Positions 25,787 to 34,960 of a DNA stretch of 64,000 nt are shown piece by piece. The stretch is from positions 1,550,001-1,614,000 of the forward strand of contig NZ_JASJOO010000002.1 of NCBI RefSeq assembly GCF_030070105.1. The letters run 5' to 3'. The DNA is from Bermanella sp. WJH001. Lineage in GTDB: Bacteria; Pseudomonadota; Gammaproteobacteria; Pseudomonadales; Oceanobacteraceae. Made by a program: the position numbers and the translations under genes. The stretch's first letter is position 1. Every line of letters starts with the position of its first letter. The notes beneath the pieces were generated by a model. The model had not been told where the DNA came from. It saw only the letters and a list, made by a program, of their open reading frames with translations, and searched no databases.

Positions 25787-27883
25787 ATGAAGCCCACCTT
25801 AGCATTTACTGCTTTTTTAAGCGCTAGCGTACTTAGCCAAGCAAATACCCAGCTAGACAAAGTGGTTGTAACCGCGACTCAAGAAGAAACCAGCATTTAT
25901 AATTTAGCAGAATCGGTTGGCGTATTAACACGACGCGACATTACCAATGTTAGTCCATCACACCCAAGTGAAGTACTCAACAGAACTCCCGGTGTATACA
26001 TTAATAATTTAGGTGGCGAAGGTCACATGACGGCAATACGTCAACCCATATCCACCAGTGCCGTTTATTTATTTTTAGAAGATGGCATTCCTACCCGTCC
26101 GACGGGCTTTTTTAACCACAACGGTTTATATGAAGTCAACATTCCCCAAAGCGAACGCTTAGAAGTCACCAAAGGTCCAAGCTCTGCTTTGTATGGCAGT
26201 GATGCCATTGGTGGTGTGATTAATAGCATCAGTGCAAATGTACCGGATAAAAAACAAAGTAAGCTAGATACCGAACTGGGCGAAAACGGTTGGCAACGAT
26301 TTTTATTCAGTGCAGGTACCCCCGTCAGCGCATACAGCGGTGCCGCCATCAGTGCTAACTACACAGAAAATGATGGATTCCGAGATAACGGCGATTATTC
26401 ACGAGGCAGCTTAAATGGTCGCTTCAATTATCAACTATCCAATCAAACAAACGTGAGTAACCGTTTATCTTTTTCTAAAATTGATCAAAGCGGTGTCTCT
26501 AGCCTTGAAGAAAACGATTATAACAATCACGTAAATAAAAACTTTTACAAAGGCGAGGTTGGCGAAAGAGAAGTAGAAGCGCTGCGGTTTTCAAGCGTGG
26601 TCACTTACACGCCATCCAATCACACGCTATTAACAGTAACCCCTTTTTACCGCAACAATGAATCCAGCATGATGCCTAGCTGGATGGTCAGTTATGATCC
26701 CAATTATCGTGAAACTCAATTTGAATCCTTTGGTTTATTAACCAAGTTTCGTCATCATTTTAATAACCAAAATTTATTCATTACCGGTATTGATATTGAT
26801 CACACCCCCTCAAGTTATAAAGAATATGATGTCACGGTGAATGAAACACTCATTAACGGGCAAACCTATTACACGGATTTTGAAAGAACCGGTGTCGTTA
26901 ATTATAACTACGATGCAACCCAAACCAGTATCAGCCCTTATCTTCACTTAGAACACAAACCGTCTCAAAACATCATATTAAGTACAGGCTTACGTTATGA
27001 CATGTTCAGCGTGGATTATAACAATCACTTAAACACCCAAGTGGATGACAGCCATATAACCCCTGCTTCACAAAAAATTGACTATACCCATTTAAGTCCA
27101 AAAGCCGGCATCACGTATCGTTTAAACCATGCACACCAAGTATATGCAAATTATCGTCACGCCTTTCGTGCACCTTCTGTGGGAACATTATTTCGATCCG
27201 GTAGAAGTATTAATACAACCGAATTAAAACCTGTGAAAACCGACAGCATTGAAATCGGTTTTCGTGGTTATGCTCTAGACAATATACATTATGAATTGGC
27301 TATTTATTATATGGAAAAAACCGACGATATTGTCAGCGTGATTAACAGTGAAAGCGATCGTGTTTCGTTAAATGCTGGAGAAAGTCTTCACAAAGGCATT
27401 GAACTTGGGCTGCAAGCCAATATTACGCCTGAACTAAATATTAATACCTCGTTTAGTTATTCAGAACAAACTTATGGGCAGTTTGAATACCTCTATTCAT
27501 GTTTTAGTTGTACACCACGCATTGTTAATCAAATACTGAATTTTGATGGTAATGACATAGGTAAAGCCCCTAAAACACTGGGTAATATTGCAGTGCGTTA
27601 TGAGCCTCTTAAATGGCACGGCCTGATGTTCGAATTTGAGCTTGAACATGTGGGGCAATATTACACAGATGAAACCAATACCAATGAGTATGCTGGCCAT
27701 GAGTTATTAAATCTTCGCAGTCGTTATCAAGTTAATGCTGAATTGGAAGTTTATGCTCGTGTGCAAAACCTTACCGATAAGCGCTATAGCACTTATACCT
27801 CAAACCGAGTGGGCTCTGATGAAGTTGAATACCGCCCTGGTCTGCCATTAACCGCCTATGCAGGAATACGCCTAGGTTTCTAA
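25787..27883 (+). CDS. TonB-dependent outer-membrane receptor
   Basis: A 698-residue energy-coupled receptor. The signal peptide is about 1-19, and a TonB-box-like DKVVVTA follows close to the mature N-terminus. The plug domain (about 35-150) has EVLNRTPGVYI, RLEVTKGPSSALYGSDAIGGVI and the typical plug end. The 22-strand barrel ends with the aromatic-terminated AYAGIRLGF. The sequence resembles receptors for metal complexes, but the ligand cannot be read from it. The gene has its own operator-promoter shared in design with the lipoprotein operon, and is followed by a PepSY gene, a pairing usual for metal-chelate uptake. Confidence 0.9.
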   Translation: MKPTLAFTAFLSASVLSQANTQLDKVVVTATQEETSIYNLAESVGVLTRRDITNVSPSHPSEVLNRTPGVYINNLGGEGHMTAIRQPISTSAVYLFLEDGIPTRPTGFFNHNGLYEVNIPQSERLEVTKGPSSALYGSDAIGGVINSISANVPDKKQSKLDTELGENGWQRFLFSAGTPVSAYSGAAISANYTENDGFRDNGDYSRGSLNGRFNYQLSNQTNVSNRLSFSKIDQSGVSSLEENDYNNHVNKNFYKGEVGEREVEALRFSSVVTYTPSNHTLLTVTPFYRNNESSMMPSWMVSYDPNYRETQFESFGLLTKFRHHFNNQNLFITGIDIDHTPSSYKEYDVTVNETLINGQTYYTDFERTGVVNYNYDATQTSISPYLHLEHKPSQNIILSTGLRYDMFSVDYNNHLNTQVDDSHITPASQKIDYTHLSPKAGITYRLNHAHQVYANYRHAFRAPSVGTLFRSGRSINTTELKPVKTDSIEIGFRGYALDNIHYELAIYYMEKTDDIVSVINSESDRVSLNAGESLHKGIELGLQANITPELNINTSFSYSEQTYGQFEYLYSCFSCTPRIVNQILNFDGNDIGKAPKTLGNIAVRYEPLKWHGLMFEFELEHVGQYYTDETNTNEYAGHELLNLRSRYQVNAELEVYARVQNLTDKRYSTYTSNRVGSDEVEYRPGLPLTAYAGIRLGF

Positions 27884-27898
27884 CACTCAGCCTTTTAG

Positions 27899-27929
27899 CA
27901 TGCACATTCAGTGAATGTGCGTGGTTTTT
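27899..27929 (+). terminator. Terminator between the TonB receptor and PepSY genes
   Basis: The stem CATGCACATTCA/TGAATGTGCGTG (one G-T pair) is followed by GTTTTTCC. It starts 16 bases after the receptor stop and 61 bases before the PepSY ATG, so read-through or a separate promoter is needed for the PepSY gene. Confidence 0.75.
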
Positions 27930-27959
27930 CCGCGAAATAACTGACAATAAAAGATATTT

Positions 27960-29438
27960 ATGAATATTAAATCCATAAAAAAATGGCATGTGTTTTTACT
28001 CTGGCCGGCATTGATAGCCTGTTGTATTTATGTTGTATCCGCTTTTACCCACCCATTAATGGCTTGGACGGGACCACAAGCTAAGGTCATGTTCGCCCCA
28101 ACCTTAACCCTGAAACCAAACCAGTTTGAGCACATCTCTGAAATCATACAAGATAGTCACTTGCAACAGGTTAAGATGGCTAAATTGGTGCCCTTTCAAG
28201 ATGAAGTGCTATTGCAAATCACCCACGATAATCTGTCCCCGCGACGCTATTTTTCAACGCTTACAAAACAAGAGTTGATCAATCATGATCAAGAACAAGC
28301 CACTTGGTTAGCACAGCATTATCTCAAGCAAGATTTACCCATTAAAAACATTGAATTTATCAATCAGTTTAGTCAAAGCTATCCTGCTGTTAATCGATTG
28401 TTGCCGGTATATAAACTTAACTTTGATACCCAGGATGATTTAAGTGTTTACATTCACACCGACACACAAGCGTTAGCTAGCATAGAAAATAACTGGAAGC
28501 GATCACTACGTTTTGTATTTCAAACTTTTCATAGTTTTAACTGGCTAGACAATTACGAACTATTACGCCTCGTACTCATAAGCTTTTTGGTTAGCACATT
28601 GCTTATTATAAGCATGACAGGTTTACTTTACTTAATTAAATTAAAGCGTAAACATTCTATAACCGATATTCGACGTCGCTGGCATCGACGCTTGGGCTGG
28701 ATCGTCGTCGCGCCTTTGTTTTTATTTAGTTTAAGTGGACTGTATCATTTATGGCAGGCAAGCCTAGTGTCCGTGCCAATGGGTATGCAGCTCACACAGT
28801 CATTGGATTTATCTCAATGGCCTAAAAATAAACATACCGTGTTACCTGAAAATATAAATATTAATCAAGTGAGCCTTATTCAAATTTACACAGAAGAATA
28901 TGGTGACACCCAACATTTATATCGATTAAGTATCTCAAAAATACAAACTGAGCAAGACCAAAGCTTAAATAAAAATACACGACACAAGCGCTTTGATGGT
29001 CAAGCTAAAGAAAAGTCTGCTTTGTATATCGATGCCAATAGCGGCGAGCTTCTGCCGGATTTAGATCAAACACTCATTTTACAGCAAGCTAAAAAACATT
29101 TAGGTGCGGATGAATCTCATGATCTGCCCATGACATTCATCACGCACTTTGGCTTAGGTTATGACTTTAGAAACAAACGGTTACCAGTTTGGCGGGTAGA
29201 GGGTAACAATGGCGTACATGTTTTTATTGATCCCATTACCGATATTTTGGTTGATCAAAATAATACATCTGGCCGTTTAGAAGGTTATAGTTTTTCGTTT
29301 TTACATAAATGGAATATGCTCACCCCAATTTTAGGGCGCTTTAATAGGGATATGTTAATTCTTTTTACTCTAGGTCTTATCTTTGTATTAACCGCATTAG
29401 GGTTATGGATGCGATTAAAAACAAACCTAAAACATTAA
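27960..29438 (+). CDS. PepSY-associated transmembrane protein
   Basis: A 492-residue inner-membrane protein of the PepSY-TM type. It has four likely membrane helices: about 10-32 (FLLWPALIACCIYVVSAF), about 205-227, about 240-260 (HRRLGWIVVAPLFLFSLSG) and a C-terminal one near 465-485. Two large periplasmic parts lie between them. Conserved features include THPLMAWTGP and LHKWNML. Relatives act beside TonB receptors and are proposed to reduce or release metal from imported chelates. The His residues at helix ends would suit heme or metal binding, but that is inferred. Expression may be limited by the hairpin upstream. Confidence 0.83.
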   Translation: MNIKSIKKWHVFLLWPALIACCIYVVSAFTHPLMAWTGPQAKVMFAPTLTLKPNQFEHISEIIQDSHLQQVKMAKLVPFQDEVLLQITHDNLSPRRYFSTLTKQELINHDQEQATWLAQHYLKQDLPIKNIEFINQFSQSYPAVNRLLPVYKLNFDTQDDLSVYIHTDTQALASIENNWKRSLRFVFQTFHSFNWLDNYELLRLVLISFLVSTLLIISMTGLLYLIKLKRKHSITDIRRRWHRRLGWIVVAPLFLFSLSGLYHLWQASLVSVPMGMQLTQSLDLSQWPKNKHTVLPENININQVSLIQIYTEEYGDTQHLYRLSISKIQTEQDQSLNKNTRHKRFDGQAKEKSALYIDANSGELLPDLDQTLILQQAKKHLGADESHDLPMTFITHFGLGYDFRNKRLPVWRVEGNNGVHVFIDPITDILVDQNNTSGRLEGYSFSFLHKWNMLTPILGRFNRDMLILFTLGLIFVLTALGLWMRLKTNLKH

Positions 29439-29456
29439 CAATCAGAAATACGACAC

Positions 29457-29488
29457 AAAAAAATACCAAGCTGGGCTTGGTATTTTTT
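29457..29488. terminator. Bidirectional terminator between the PepSY gene and bioD
   Basis: The perfect 14-base stem AAAAAATACCAAGC/GCTTGGTATTTTTT with loop TGG can end both the PepSY transcript and the bio operon on the opposite strand. Confidence 0.95.
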
Positions 29489-29510
29489 CACTAACCTTAA
29501 ATCTAAAGCG

Positions 29511-30188
29511 TTAAGGTAAAGTAAGATATTGCGCGACCTTACTCACTTCTGGATTAGCCATAAACGGCACCTCGCCCAAAAACGGCACTTTCAACATGGC
29601 TTGTAAGGTTTCTAAATTTTCGTCATAAGCGGCCATATTTTCATCCACTCGATTAGCAATCCAACCGGCTATCTCTACACCGTCATTTTTAATCGCTTCA
29701 TACGTGAGCAGTGCATGGTTGATGCAACCTAGCTTCATGCCCACCACTAAAATCACTGGGGTTTGCAATTCTTTGGCTACATTGGCAAAGGTTTCATTTA
29801 AGTTCAACGGTACACGCCAACCGCCCGCCCCTTCGATACAAATAAAATCTGCACGATTAATCATTAACACGCCACGTAATAATCCCACAATCCGCTGGGT
29901 GCTTAACGGTTTTTTAATACGCTGAGCGGCAATATGAGGTGCTATAGGCTCAAGCAATGCAATGGGATTCACTTGCATGTAAGGCAGCTTTTCGGTGCTG
30001 TATTCAATATGTGTTAATGCGTCATCATTCTGTAGACCATCACCATGGTCCTCACAACCCGCTGCGACGGGTTTTAGGCCAAGTGTTTTTAAACCTTGCT
30101 CACGGGCCTTATATAAAAGAGCCGCCGTGCAAACGGTTTTGCCAGCATCGGTATCGGTACCGGTTATAAAATAACGTTGTTTACTCAT
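29511..30188 (-). CDS. bioD: Dethiobiotin synthetase
   Basis: ATP-dependent carboxylation and ring closure of 7,8-diaminopelargonate to dethiobiotin. The P-loop GTDTDAGKT spans residues 10-18, and IEGAGGWRVPLN and a family-typical 225 residues are present. It is the last gene of the minus-strand bioBFHCD operon, 17 bases after bioC. The aminotransferase bioA, needed just before this step, is not in the window. Confidence 0.97.
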   Translation of the reverse strand: MSKQRYFITGTDTDAGKTVCTAALLYKAREQGLKTLGLKPVAAGCEDHGDGLQNDDALTHIEYSTEKLPYMQVNPIALLEPIAPHIAAQRIKKPLSTQRIVGLLRGVLMINRADFICIEGAGGWRVPLNLNETFANVAKELQTPVILVVGMKLGCINHALLTYEAIKNDGVEIAGWIANRVDENMAAYDENLETLQAMLKVPFLGEVPFMANPEVSKVAQYLTLP

Positions 30189-30205
30189 AATATTCTCTTA
30201 AATTT

Positions 30206-30988
30206 TTATTCCGGTTTCTTCAAGCAACAACTCAGAACACGATAACTGGCAGGCAAGCCTGCTTCTTGACGATGGGTTTCCATAGCTTGCATAAATTGTT
30301 TGACAGCACGTGGGGACGTTAATCCTTTGGCACGTCCATCTGTAATATTGTGAGCACCGATACGTTTAAGGGAATCGGTTAAGCCACGCACATCTTTGTG
30401 ATAATCATAGATTGTTGAAATATTTAATTGCTCAATCTGAAATAAACTTGCACCAAGCATGGCTTTCAAATCGTTTTCATCGTCAAATTGATTCACATGT
30501 TGATGCTGATCCACTTGCGACCACGCCTGCTTTAATTCCGCTAACGTGCCATCGGCAAGTGTACTTAATACAAAATGACCACCTGGTTTTAAACATTTAT
30601 AAGCTTGTATCAGTACTTGTGAAAAATCATCACACCACTGTACCGCTAAGTTTGAAAAAATGAGATCAAACTGACCCTCTGCAAAGGGTAGGTTTTCAGC
30701 ATCGGCTACGGCGTATTGAAACTCTGGATATTGTTGCTGAGCGAAGGCCAACATACCCGGAGCAATGTCTGCTCCTAATAATGAGGCTTTGGTATATTGC
30801 TGATTAAGCAAAGGCAAACAATAGCCAGTACCGCAGCCTAAATCCAAAATGGTTTGTTTTTTTTCTTCAGGGCACATTTCAATTAAAGATTTTGCCAGCT
30901 CATGCTGAAAGCGAGCAAACTGATCATAGTCTTGAGCGGCATTACTAAAACTTTTAGCCACGGCTTGTTTGGGAATCACATCATGCAT
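30206..30988 (-). CDS. bioC: Malonyl-ACP O-methyltransferase
   Basis: Methylates malonyl-ACP so that it can enter fatty acid synthesis and be extended to pimeloyl-ACP methyl ester. The SAM-binding motif ILDLGCGTGYCLPLL, the acidic LLGADIAPGML and FSNLAVQWCDD are all typical of BioC. At 260 residues it has normal length. The start overlaps the bioH end by 8 bases, so translation is probably coupled. Confidence 0.96.
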   Translation of the reverse strand: MHDVIPKQAVAKSFSNAAQDYDQFARFQHELAKSLIEMCPEEKKQTILDLGCGTGYCLPLLNQQYTKASLLGADIAPGMLAFAQQQYPEFQYAVADAENLPFAEGQFDLIFSNLAVQWCDDFSQVLIQAYKCLKPGGHFVLSTLADGTLAELKQAWSQVDQHQHVNQFDDENDLKAMLGASLFQIEQLNISTIYDYHKDVRGLTDSLKRIGAHNITDGRAKGLTSPRAVKQFMQAMETHRQEAGLPASYRVLSCCLKKPE

Positions 30989-31763
30989 CAGGCAAACCCT
31001 GCATAAACGTTAAAATACCATTTGCTACAAGTTGTGGTTGAGTCACTAAACAAGCATGACTTGCATTAGGCACAAAACTGGTTAAATGTTTGTCATTTAA
31101 TTTATTTAACGTCTGGCTAGCCTTGTGGGGCACAATGGCATCGTCTGTTGCCAACATATGCAAACAAGGTTGCGGTATATTTTTAAGTGCCGCTTGGTTA
31201 TCGATACTGGCCAGCAACTCAAGTGACGCCTTTAAGGTTTCGCTTGAAGGTGCGGGTACTTGTGTATTTAATTGCAGCCACTTTAGTGATTGCAACATGT
31301 CTTTCTTTTCACCCACCACGGTCAGTGCTGCAAAGCGACGTAACGTCACTCGCACATCATCAATGCTTTCCATAAAGCCATTAAACAAAGGTGCTGGCAC
31401 CCCTTGTTTGAATTTTTTATCTGCCAAAAACTTTGCGTTACTGCAAAGTGTCATTATTTTTTCAATGCGCTCAGGTGAGTCTAATGCTGCCTGTACTGCT
31501 AACATGCCACCCAATGACCAACCTAACCAACTGCTGTTATCAGGGGCGACTGCTAATAGGTCTGCTACCAATTTTTCTAGTTGGTAATCACCTGCTTGAT
31601 ATTCACTGTCACCAAAGCCAGGTAAGTCCACCGCCATAAAATGAAAGTGTTCGCTAAACAAATCCGCCAGCGGTTTAAATACTTGTGCATTGCTGGCCCA
31701 GCCATGAATGCAAAAAATCGTTGGTAAGGTTTTATCACCCCATTGATGTACTGCTAATGCCAT
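30981..31763 (-). CDS. bioH: Pimeloyl-ACP methyl ester carboxylesterase
   Basis: Removes the methyl mask from pimeloyl-ACP methyl ester, making the substrate for BioF. It is an alpha/beta hydrolase of 260 residues with oxyanion region HGWASN, nucleophile Ser83 in GWSLGGM, an Asp in ATDDAIVP and catalytic His236 in NASHACL. It is placed between bioF and bioC, the pseudomonad arrangement, and starts almost directly after the bioF stop. Confidence 0.95.
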   Translation of the reverse strand: MALAVHQWGDKTLPTIFCIHGWASNAQVFKPLADLFSEHFHFMAVDLPGFGDSEYQAGDYQLEKLVADLLAVAPDNSSWLGWSLGGMLAVQAALDSPERIEKIMTLCSNAKFLADKKFKQGVPAPLFNGFMESIDDVRVTLRRFAALTVVGEKKDMLQSLKWLQLNTQVPAPSSETLKASLELLASIDNQAALKNIPQPCLHMLATDDAIVPHKASQTLNKLNDKHLTSFVPNASHACLVTQPQLVANGILTFMQGLPDA

Positions 31764-31764
31764 C

Positions 31765-32934
31765 TTATTTTGATCCTATGGTGGATGATAATGCGCTAAG
31801 CGCGTGCAATAGTTTTTCTATTTGTTCGCTGCTGTGGGCCGCTGATAAGGTCACACGTAATCTCGCGGTTCCTGCAGGCACGGTTGGTGGTCGTATGGCC
31901 GTGACCATTATGCCCTGCTGTTTAAGCTGCTCACTGATATGCAGTGCTTGTTGTGCATCACCAATTAATATGGGTTGTATGGCCGTATCAGATGCCATTA
32001 AGTTCAAACCCAGTTGGTTGGCTCCTGTTTTAAACTGTTGAATTAAGCTTTGTAAGTGTGCTCGACGTTCAGGCTCATGTTTTACAATTTTAATGCTCGC
32101 TAATGTTGCCGCGGCAATGGCCGCTGGCATGGCCGTTGTATAAATATAAGGGCGCGCAAAATTAGTTAGGTATTCAATTAATTGTTTGCTGCCCGCTACA
32201 AACGCACCAGCGGTGCCCATGCCTTTACCCAAGGTGCCCATTAGAATTTGAACATCATCTTGGGTTTGCTGTTGTGCTTCGCAAATACCTGCGCCATGTT
32301 TACCCAGCACACCTAAACCGTGAGCGTCATCCACCATGACCCATGCATCATTGTGTTTTGCTACATGAGCAAGGGCTGATAAATCGGCGGCATCGCCGTC
32401 CATTGAAAAAACGCCATCGGTCACAATGAGTTTTCGACGAGCATCCGTACGCTGCAATCGCCCATTAAGATTGGCAATATCATTATGCAAATAACGCTGA
32501 AAACGCGCACCGCTTAATAAGCCTGCATCTAACAATGATGCGTGATTCCATTTATCTTCAAATACCGCATCTTGTTTATTTAATAACGCTGTGATGACAC
32601 CGAGATTTGCCATATAACCGGTACTAAATAGCAGTGCTGACTCTCGGCCGGTAAATTCAGCTAATGTTTCTTCTAATTTTTGGTGGTAATAACTGTGACC
32701 ATTTACCAAGTGTGCAGCGCCACTGCCCACACCAAATTCATTGGCCGCCGTTTGAAACTCCGAAATTAATGCTGGGTGATTGGCTAAACCAAGGTAGTCA
32801 TTGGAACAAAAGGTAAGATACTCAACACCATCTATTTGCATCACGGGCCCTTGCGGGCTTTGCGCTAAACGAGTGGCACGATACAGGTTTTGTTCGCGGC
32901 GTTGATTTAAATCTTGGGATAAGTCAAAAGGCAT
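31765..32934 (-). CDS. bioF: 8-amino-7-oxononanoate synthase
   Basis: PLP-dependent condensation of pimeloyl-ACP with L-alanine. The 389 residues show the alpha-oxoamine synthase pattern: [34 protein letters not shown] and the PLP Lys237 in [11 protein letters not shown]. It is the second gene of the operon, separated from bioB by a terminator-like hairpin, so the four downstream genes may be expressed less than bioB or in a regulated way. Confidence 0.97.
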   Translation of the reverse strand: MPFDLSQDLNQRREQNLYRATRLAQSPQGPVMQIDGVEYLTFCSNDYLGLANHPALISEFQTAANEFGVGSGAAHLVNGHSYYHQKLEETLAEFTGRESALLFSTGYMANLGVITALLNKQDAVFEDKWNHASLLDAGLLSGARFQRYLHNDIANLNGRLQRTDARRKLIVTDGVFSMDGDAADLSALAHVAKHNDAWVMVDDAHGLGVLGKHGAGICEAQQQTQDDVQILMGTLGKGMGTAGAFVAGSKQLIEYLTNFARPYIYTTAMPAAIAAATLASIKIVKHEPERRAHLQSLIQQFKTGANQLGLNLMASDTAIQPILIGDAQQALHISEQLKQQGIMVTAIRPPTVPAGTARLRVTLSAAHSSEQIEKLLHALSALSSTIGSK

Positions 32935-32955
32935 AATGCATATTGAATAAACACA

Positions 32956-32987
32956 AAATAAAAGCCAGACGATTCTGGCTTTTATTT
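32956..32987 (-). terminator. Hairpin between bioB and bioF
   Basis: The perfect stem AAATAAAAGCCAGA/TCTGGCTTTTATTT with loop CGAT, on the minus strand, ends in TTTTATTTT. It lies 15 bases after the bioB stop within the operon and could cause partial termination. Confidence 0.75.
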
Positions 32988-33002
32988 ACACGTTCATACA
33001 CC

Positions 33003-34061
33003 TTATACAGTGGCGTCGTAAAAAGGCTGAGCGGTATCGTTTTTCTCGATTTGTTTGCTTAGCACATCCGCCTGCGCATTATCATCGTGATCCACAATGG
33101 CTTGCTCTGGGCGTAAACCTAAACGCTTAAACAACAGCATGTCTTCATGGGCTTCTGGGTTTGGCGTGGTTAATAAACACTCGCCATAGAAAATAGAATT
33201 AGCACCGGCCATGAAACACATGGCCTGCATTTCATCACTCATTTCTTCGCGACCGGCGCTTAAACGCACATGGGATTTTGGCATTAAAATTCGAGCGATG
33301 GCGATGCAGCGCACAAATTCAAATGGATCTAGGTTATCCACATCTTCAAGTGGCGTGCCTTTTACTTTAACCAACATATTGATCGGCACACTTTCTGGTT
33401 GAACTGGCAGGTTAGCTAATTGCACTAACAAACCTATGCGGTCATTTTGATTTTCGCCCATGCCAATAATGCCACCTGAGCATATTTTCATGCCGCTATC
33501 GCGCACATGTTGCAATGTATCTAAACGATCACCATAACTACGGGTGGTAATGATTTTGTCGTAAAACTCTGGGCTGGTATCCAGGTTATGGTTGTAATAA
33601 TCCAAACCGGCTTCGGCTAATTCACCGGCTTGATCTTCGTTAAGCATACCCAAGGTCATGCAGGTTTCTAGACCCATGGCTTTTACGCCTTTGACCATTT
33701 CGAGCACATACGGCATGTCGCGTTTATTAGGGTTTTTCCAAGCGGCTCCCATACAAAAACGGCTTGAACCTTTCGCTTTTGCTTCGGCGGCTTTTTTTAA
33801 TACCGCTTCTACTTCCATTAAGCGCTGCTTTTCAAGGCCAGTATTATAGTGAGCCGATTGTGGGCAATATTTGCAGTCTTCTGGGCATGAGCCGGTTTTA
33901 ATGGAAAGCAAGGTGCTCACTTGCACTTCGTTTGGATTAAAGTGTTGGCGGTGTACCACTTGAGCTTGAAACAGCAAATCGTTAAACGGCAGGTCAAACA
34001 AGGCCTGTACTTCTTGGCGACTCCAGTCGTGACGAATTGCTTGTGTTTGTGTTGCGCTCAT
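33003..34061 (-). CDS. bioB: Biotin synthase
   Basis: Radical-SAM enzyme that inserts sulfur into dethiobiotin, the last step of biotin synthesis. The SAM cluster ligands are Cys59, Cys63 and Cys66 in [15 protein letters not shown]. The second cluster region and [12 protein letters not shown] are present, and 352 residues is usual. AAGGAAG precedes the ATG. It is the first gene of bioBFHCD, transcribed from a promoter about 90 bases upstream that is overlapped by a BirA-type operator. Confidence 0.98.
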   Translation of the reverse strand: MSATQTQAIRHDWSRQEVQALFDLPFNDLLFQAQVVHRQHFNPNEVQVSTLLSIKTGSCPEDCKYCPQSAHYNTGLEKQRLMEVEAVLKKAAEAKAKGSSRFCMGAAWKNPNKRDMPYVLEMVKGVKAMGLETCMTLGMLNEDQAGELAEAGLDYYNHNLDTSPEFYDKIITTRSYGDRLDTLQHVRDSGMKICSGGIIGMGENQNDRIGLLVQLANLPVQPESVPINMLVKVKGTPLEDVDNLDPFEFVRCIAIARILMPKSHVRLSAGREEMSDEMQAMCFMAGANSIFYGECLLTTPNPEAHEDMLLFKRLGLRPEQAIVDHDDNAQADVLSKQIEKNDTAQPFYDATV

Positions 34062-34148
34062 AATGCTTCCTTACCAGATCCTACGTGTGGTGCTGGTTTT
34101 ATTTATTCTCAAATGGCAGGCTTATGGCTGGCCAAGTAGGATGAAACT

Positions 34149-34877
34149 GTGACAGATATATTAGCCGCTTATTTTAGGCAGTCAACCACTAGAATTAAAC
34201 TGGTTTACAATAGTATATTTATCAAGCAATGCATATTCTGCCTATCTCCTAGCCCACAGAATATCTGCCACCTATGCATTGAAACGCTGCCTCCCTTGGG
34301 CACTCATTGCCCACAATGCGCCGAGCCAAACCAGCACGGCCATATTTGCGGCGAGTGTTTAAAGCACCCCCAAGCATTTGACCAGGTTATATGCCCGTTT
34401 TTGTTTCAGGGCCCTGTAGCGGGGTTGATTCAAAAGTTAAAACGTAGCAGTAAAGTCCTTGGCCTTGAGTGCCTTGAACACACGTTAAGTGAGCAATTAC
34501 GCACTTATAGATTTGATGCGGTTTTGCCCATGCCCTACCATTGGCAAAAGCTTATATGGCGTGGGCACAACCCCACCGGATTACTGGCCAATCGCCTTAG
34601 CCAGTCTCTTGATACCCCTTTATGGCATGGCCTGACCCGCACAAAAGCAACCCAAAGCCAACAAGGGCTCGACAAAACACAGCGCCAATCAAATATGCGT
34701 CGTGCCTTTGACTGCACAAACGCTTTGGCCCAGCAAATTAAAGGCAAAAACCTCTTATTAATAGATGATGTGCTCACCACCGGCGCAACCGGCCACGCTG
34801 CGGCTTTGGTTCTCAAAAAACACGGGGCCAAAAGCGTGACGTTAGCCTGCCTTGCCCGTACGCCACTTAAGGGCTAA
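34149..34877 (+). CDS. comF: ComF-family phosphoribosyltransferase-like protein
   Basis: A 242-residue cytosolic protein with an N-terminal zinc-finger region containing several CxxC pairs (CIFC, CHLC, CPQC, CGEC) and a C-terminal phosphoribosyltransferase fold with the PRPP-loop LLLIDDVLTTGAT. ComF proteins are needed for natural transformation in several bacteria, linked to single-strand DNA entry. The GTG start has an AAGTAGGA ribosome site and no in-frame ATG is closer. The first codons overlap the bio promoter and operator on the other strand. ComF next to bioB is common in this group. Confidence 0.92.
   Translation: MTDILAAYFRQSTTRIKLVYNSIFIKQCIFCLSPSPQNICHLCIETLPPLGTHCPQCAEPNQHGHICGECLKHPQAFDQVICPFLFQGPVAGLIQKLKRSSKVLGLECLEHTLSEQLRTYRFDAVLPMPYHWQKLIWRGHNPTGLLANRLSQSLDTPLWHGLTRTKATQSQQGLDKTQRQSNMRRAFDCTNALAQQIKGKNLLLIDDVLTTGATGHAAALVLKKHGAKSVTLACLARTPLKG
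34158..34185 (-). promoter_or_regulatory. Promoter of the bio operon
   Basis: Read on the minus strand, the -35 box is TTGACT (34185-34180) and the -10 box is TAATAT (34163-34158), with a 16-base spacer. Transcription would start near 34150 and reach bioB after about 90 bases. The -35 lies inside one half of the BirA-type operator and the whole promoter is within the first codons of comF on the other strand. Confidence 0.65.
34179..34210. promoter_or_regulatory. Candidate BirA (biotin repressor) operator
   Basis: On the plus strand GGTTTACAA (34202-34210) is an exact half-site of the known bio operator, and CAGTCAACC (34179-34187) is a diverged opposite half, 14 bases apart. One half covers the -35 box of the bio promoter, where repression would be expected. 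No birA gene is in the window. Confidence 0.6.
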
Positions 34878-34960
34878 ACCGTTATATTCTCGCTCGCCAG
34901 TCTAACCAGAAGCCAGTAAACTGCCCTCCCTTATTGTTCACACTGAGTTGACCAGAGCAT

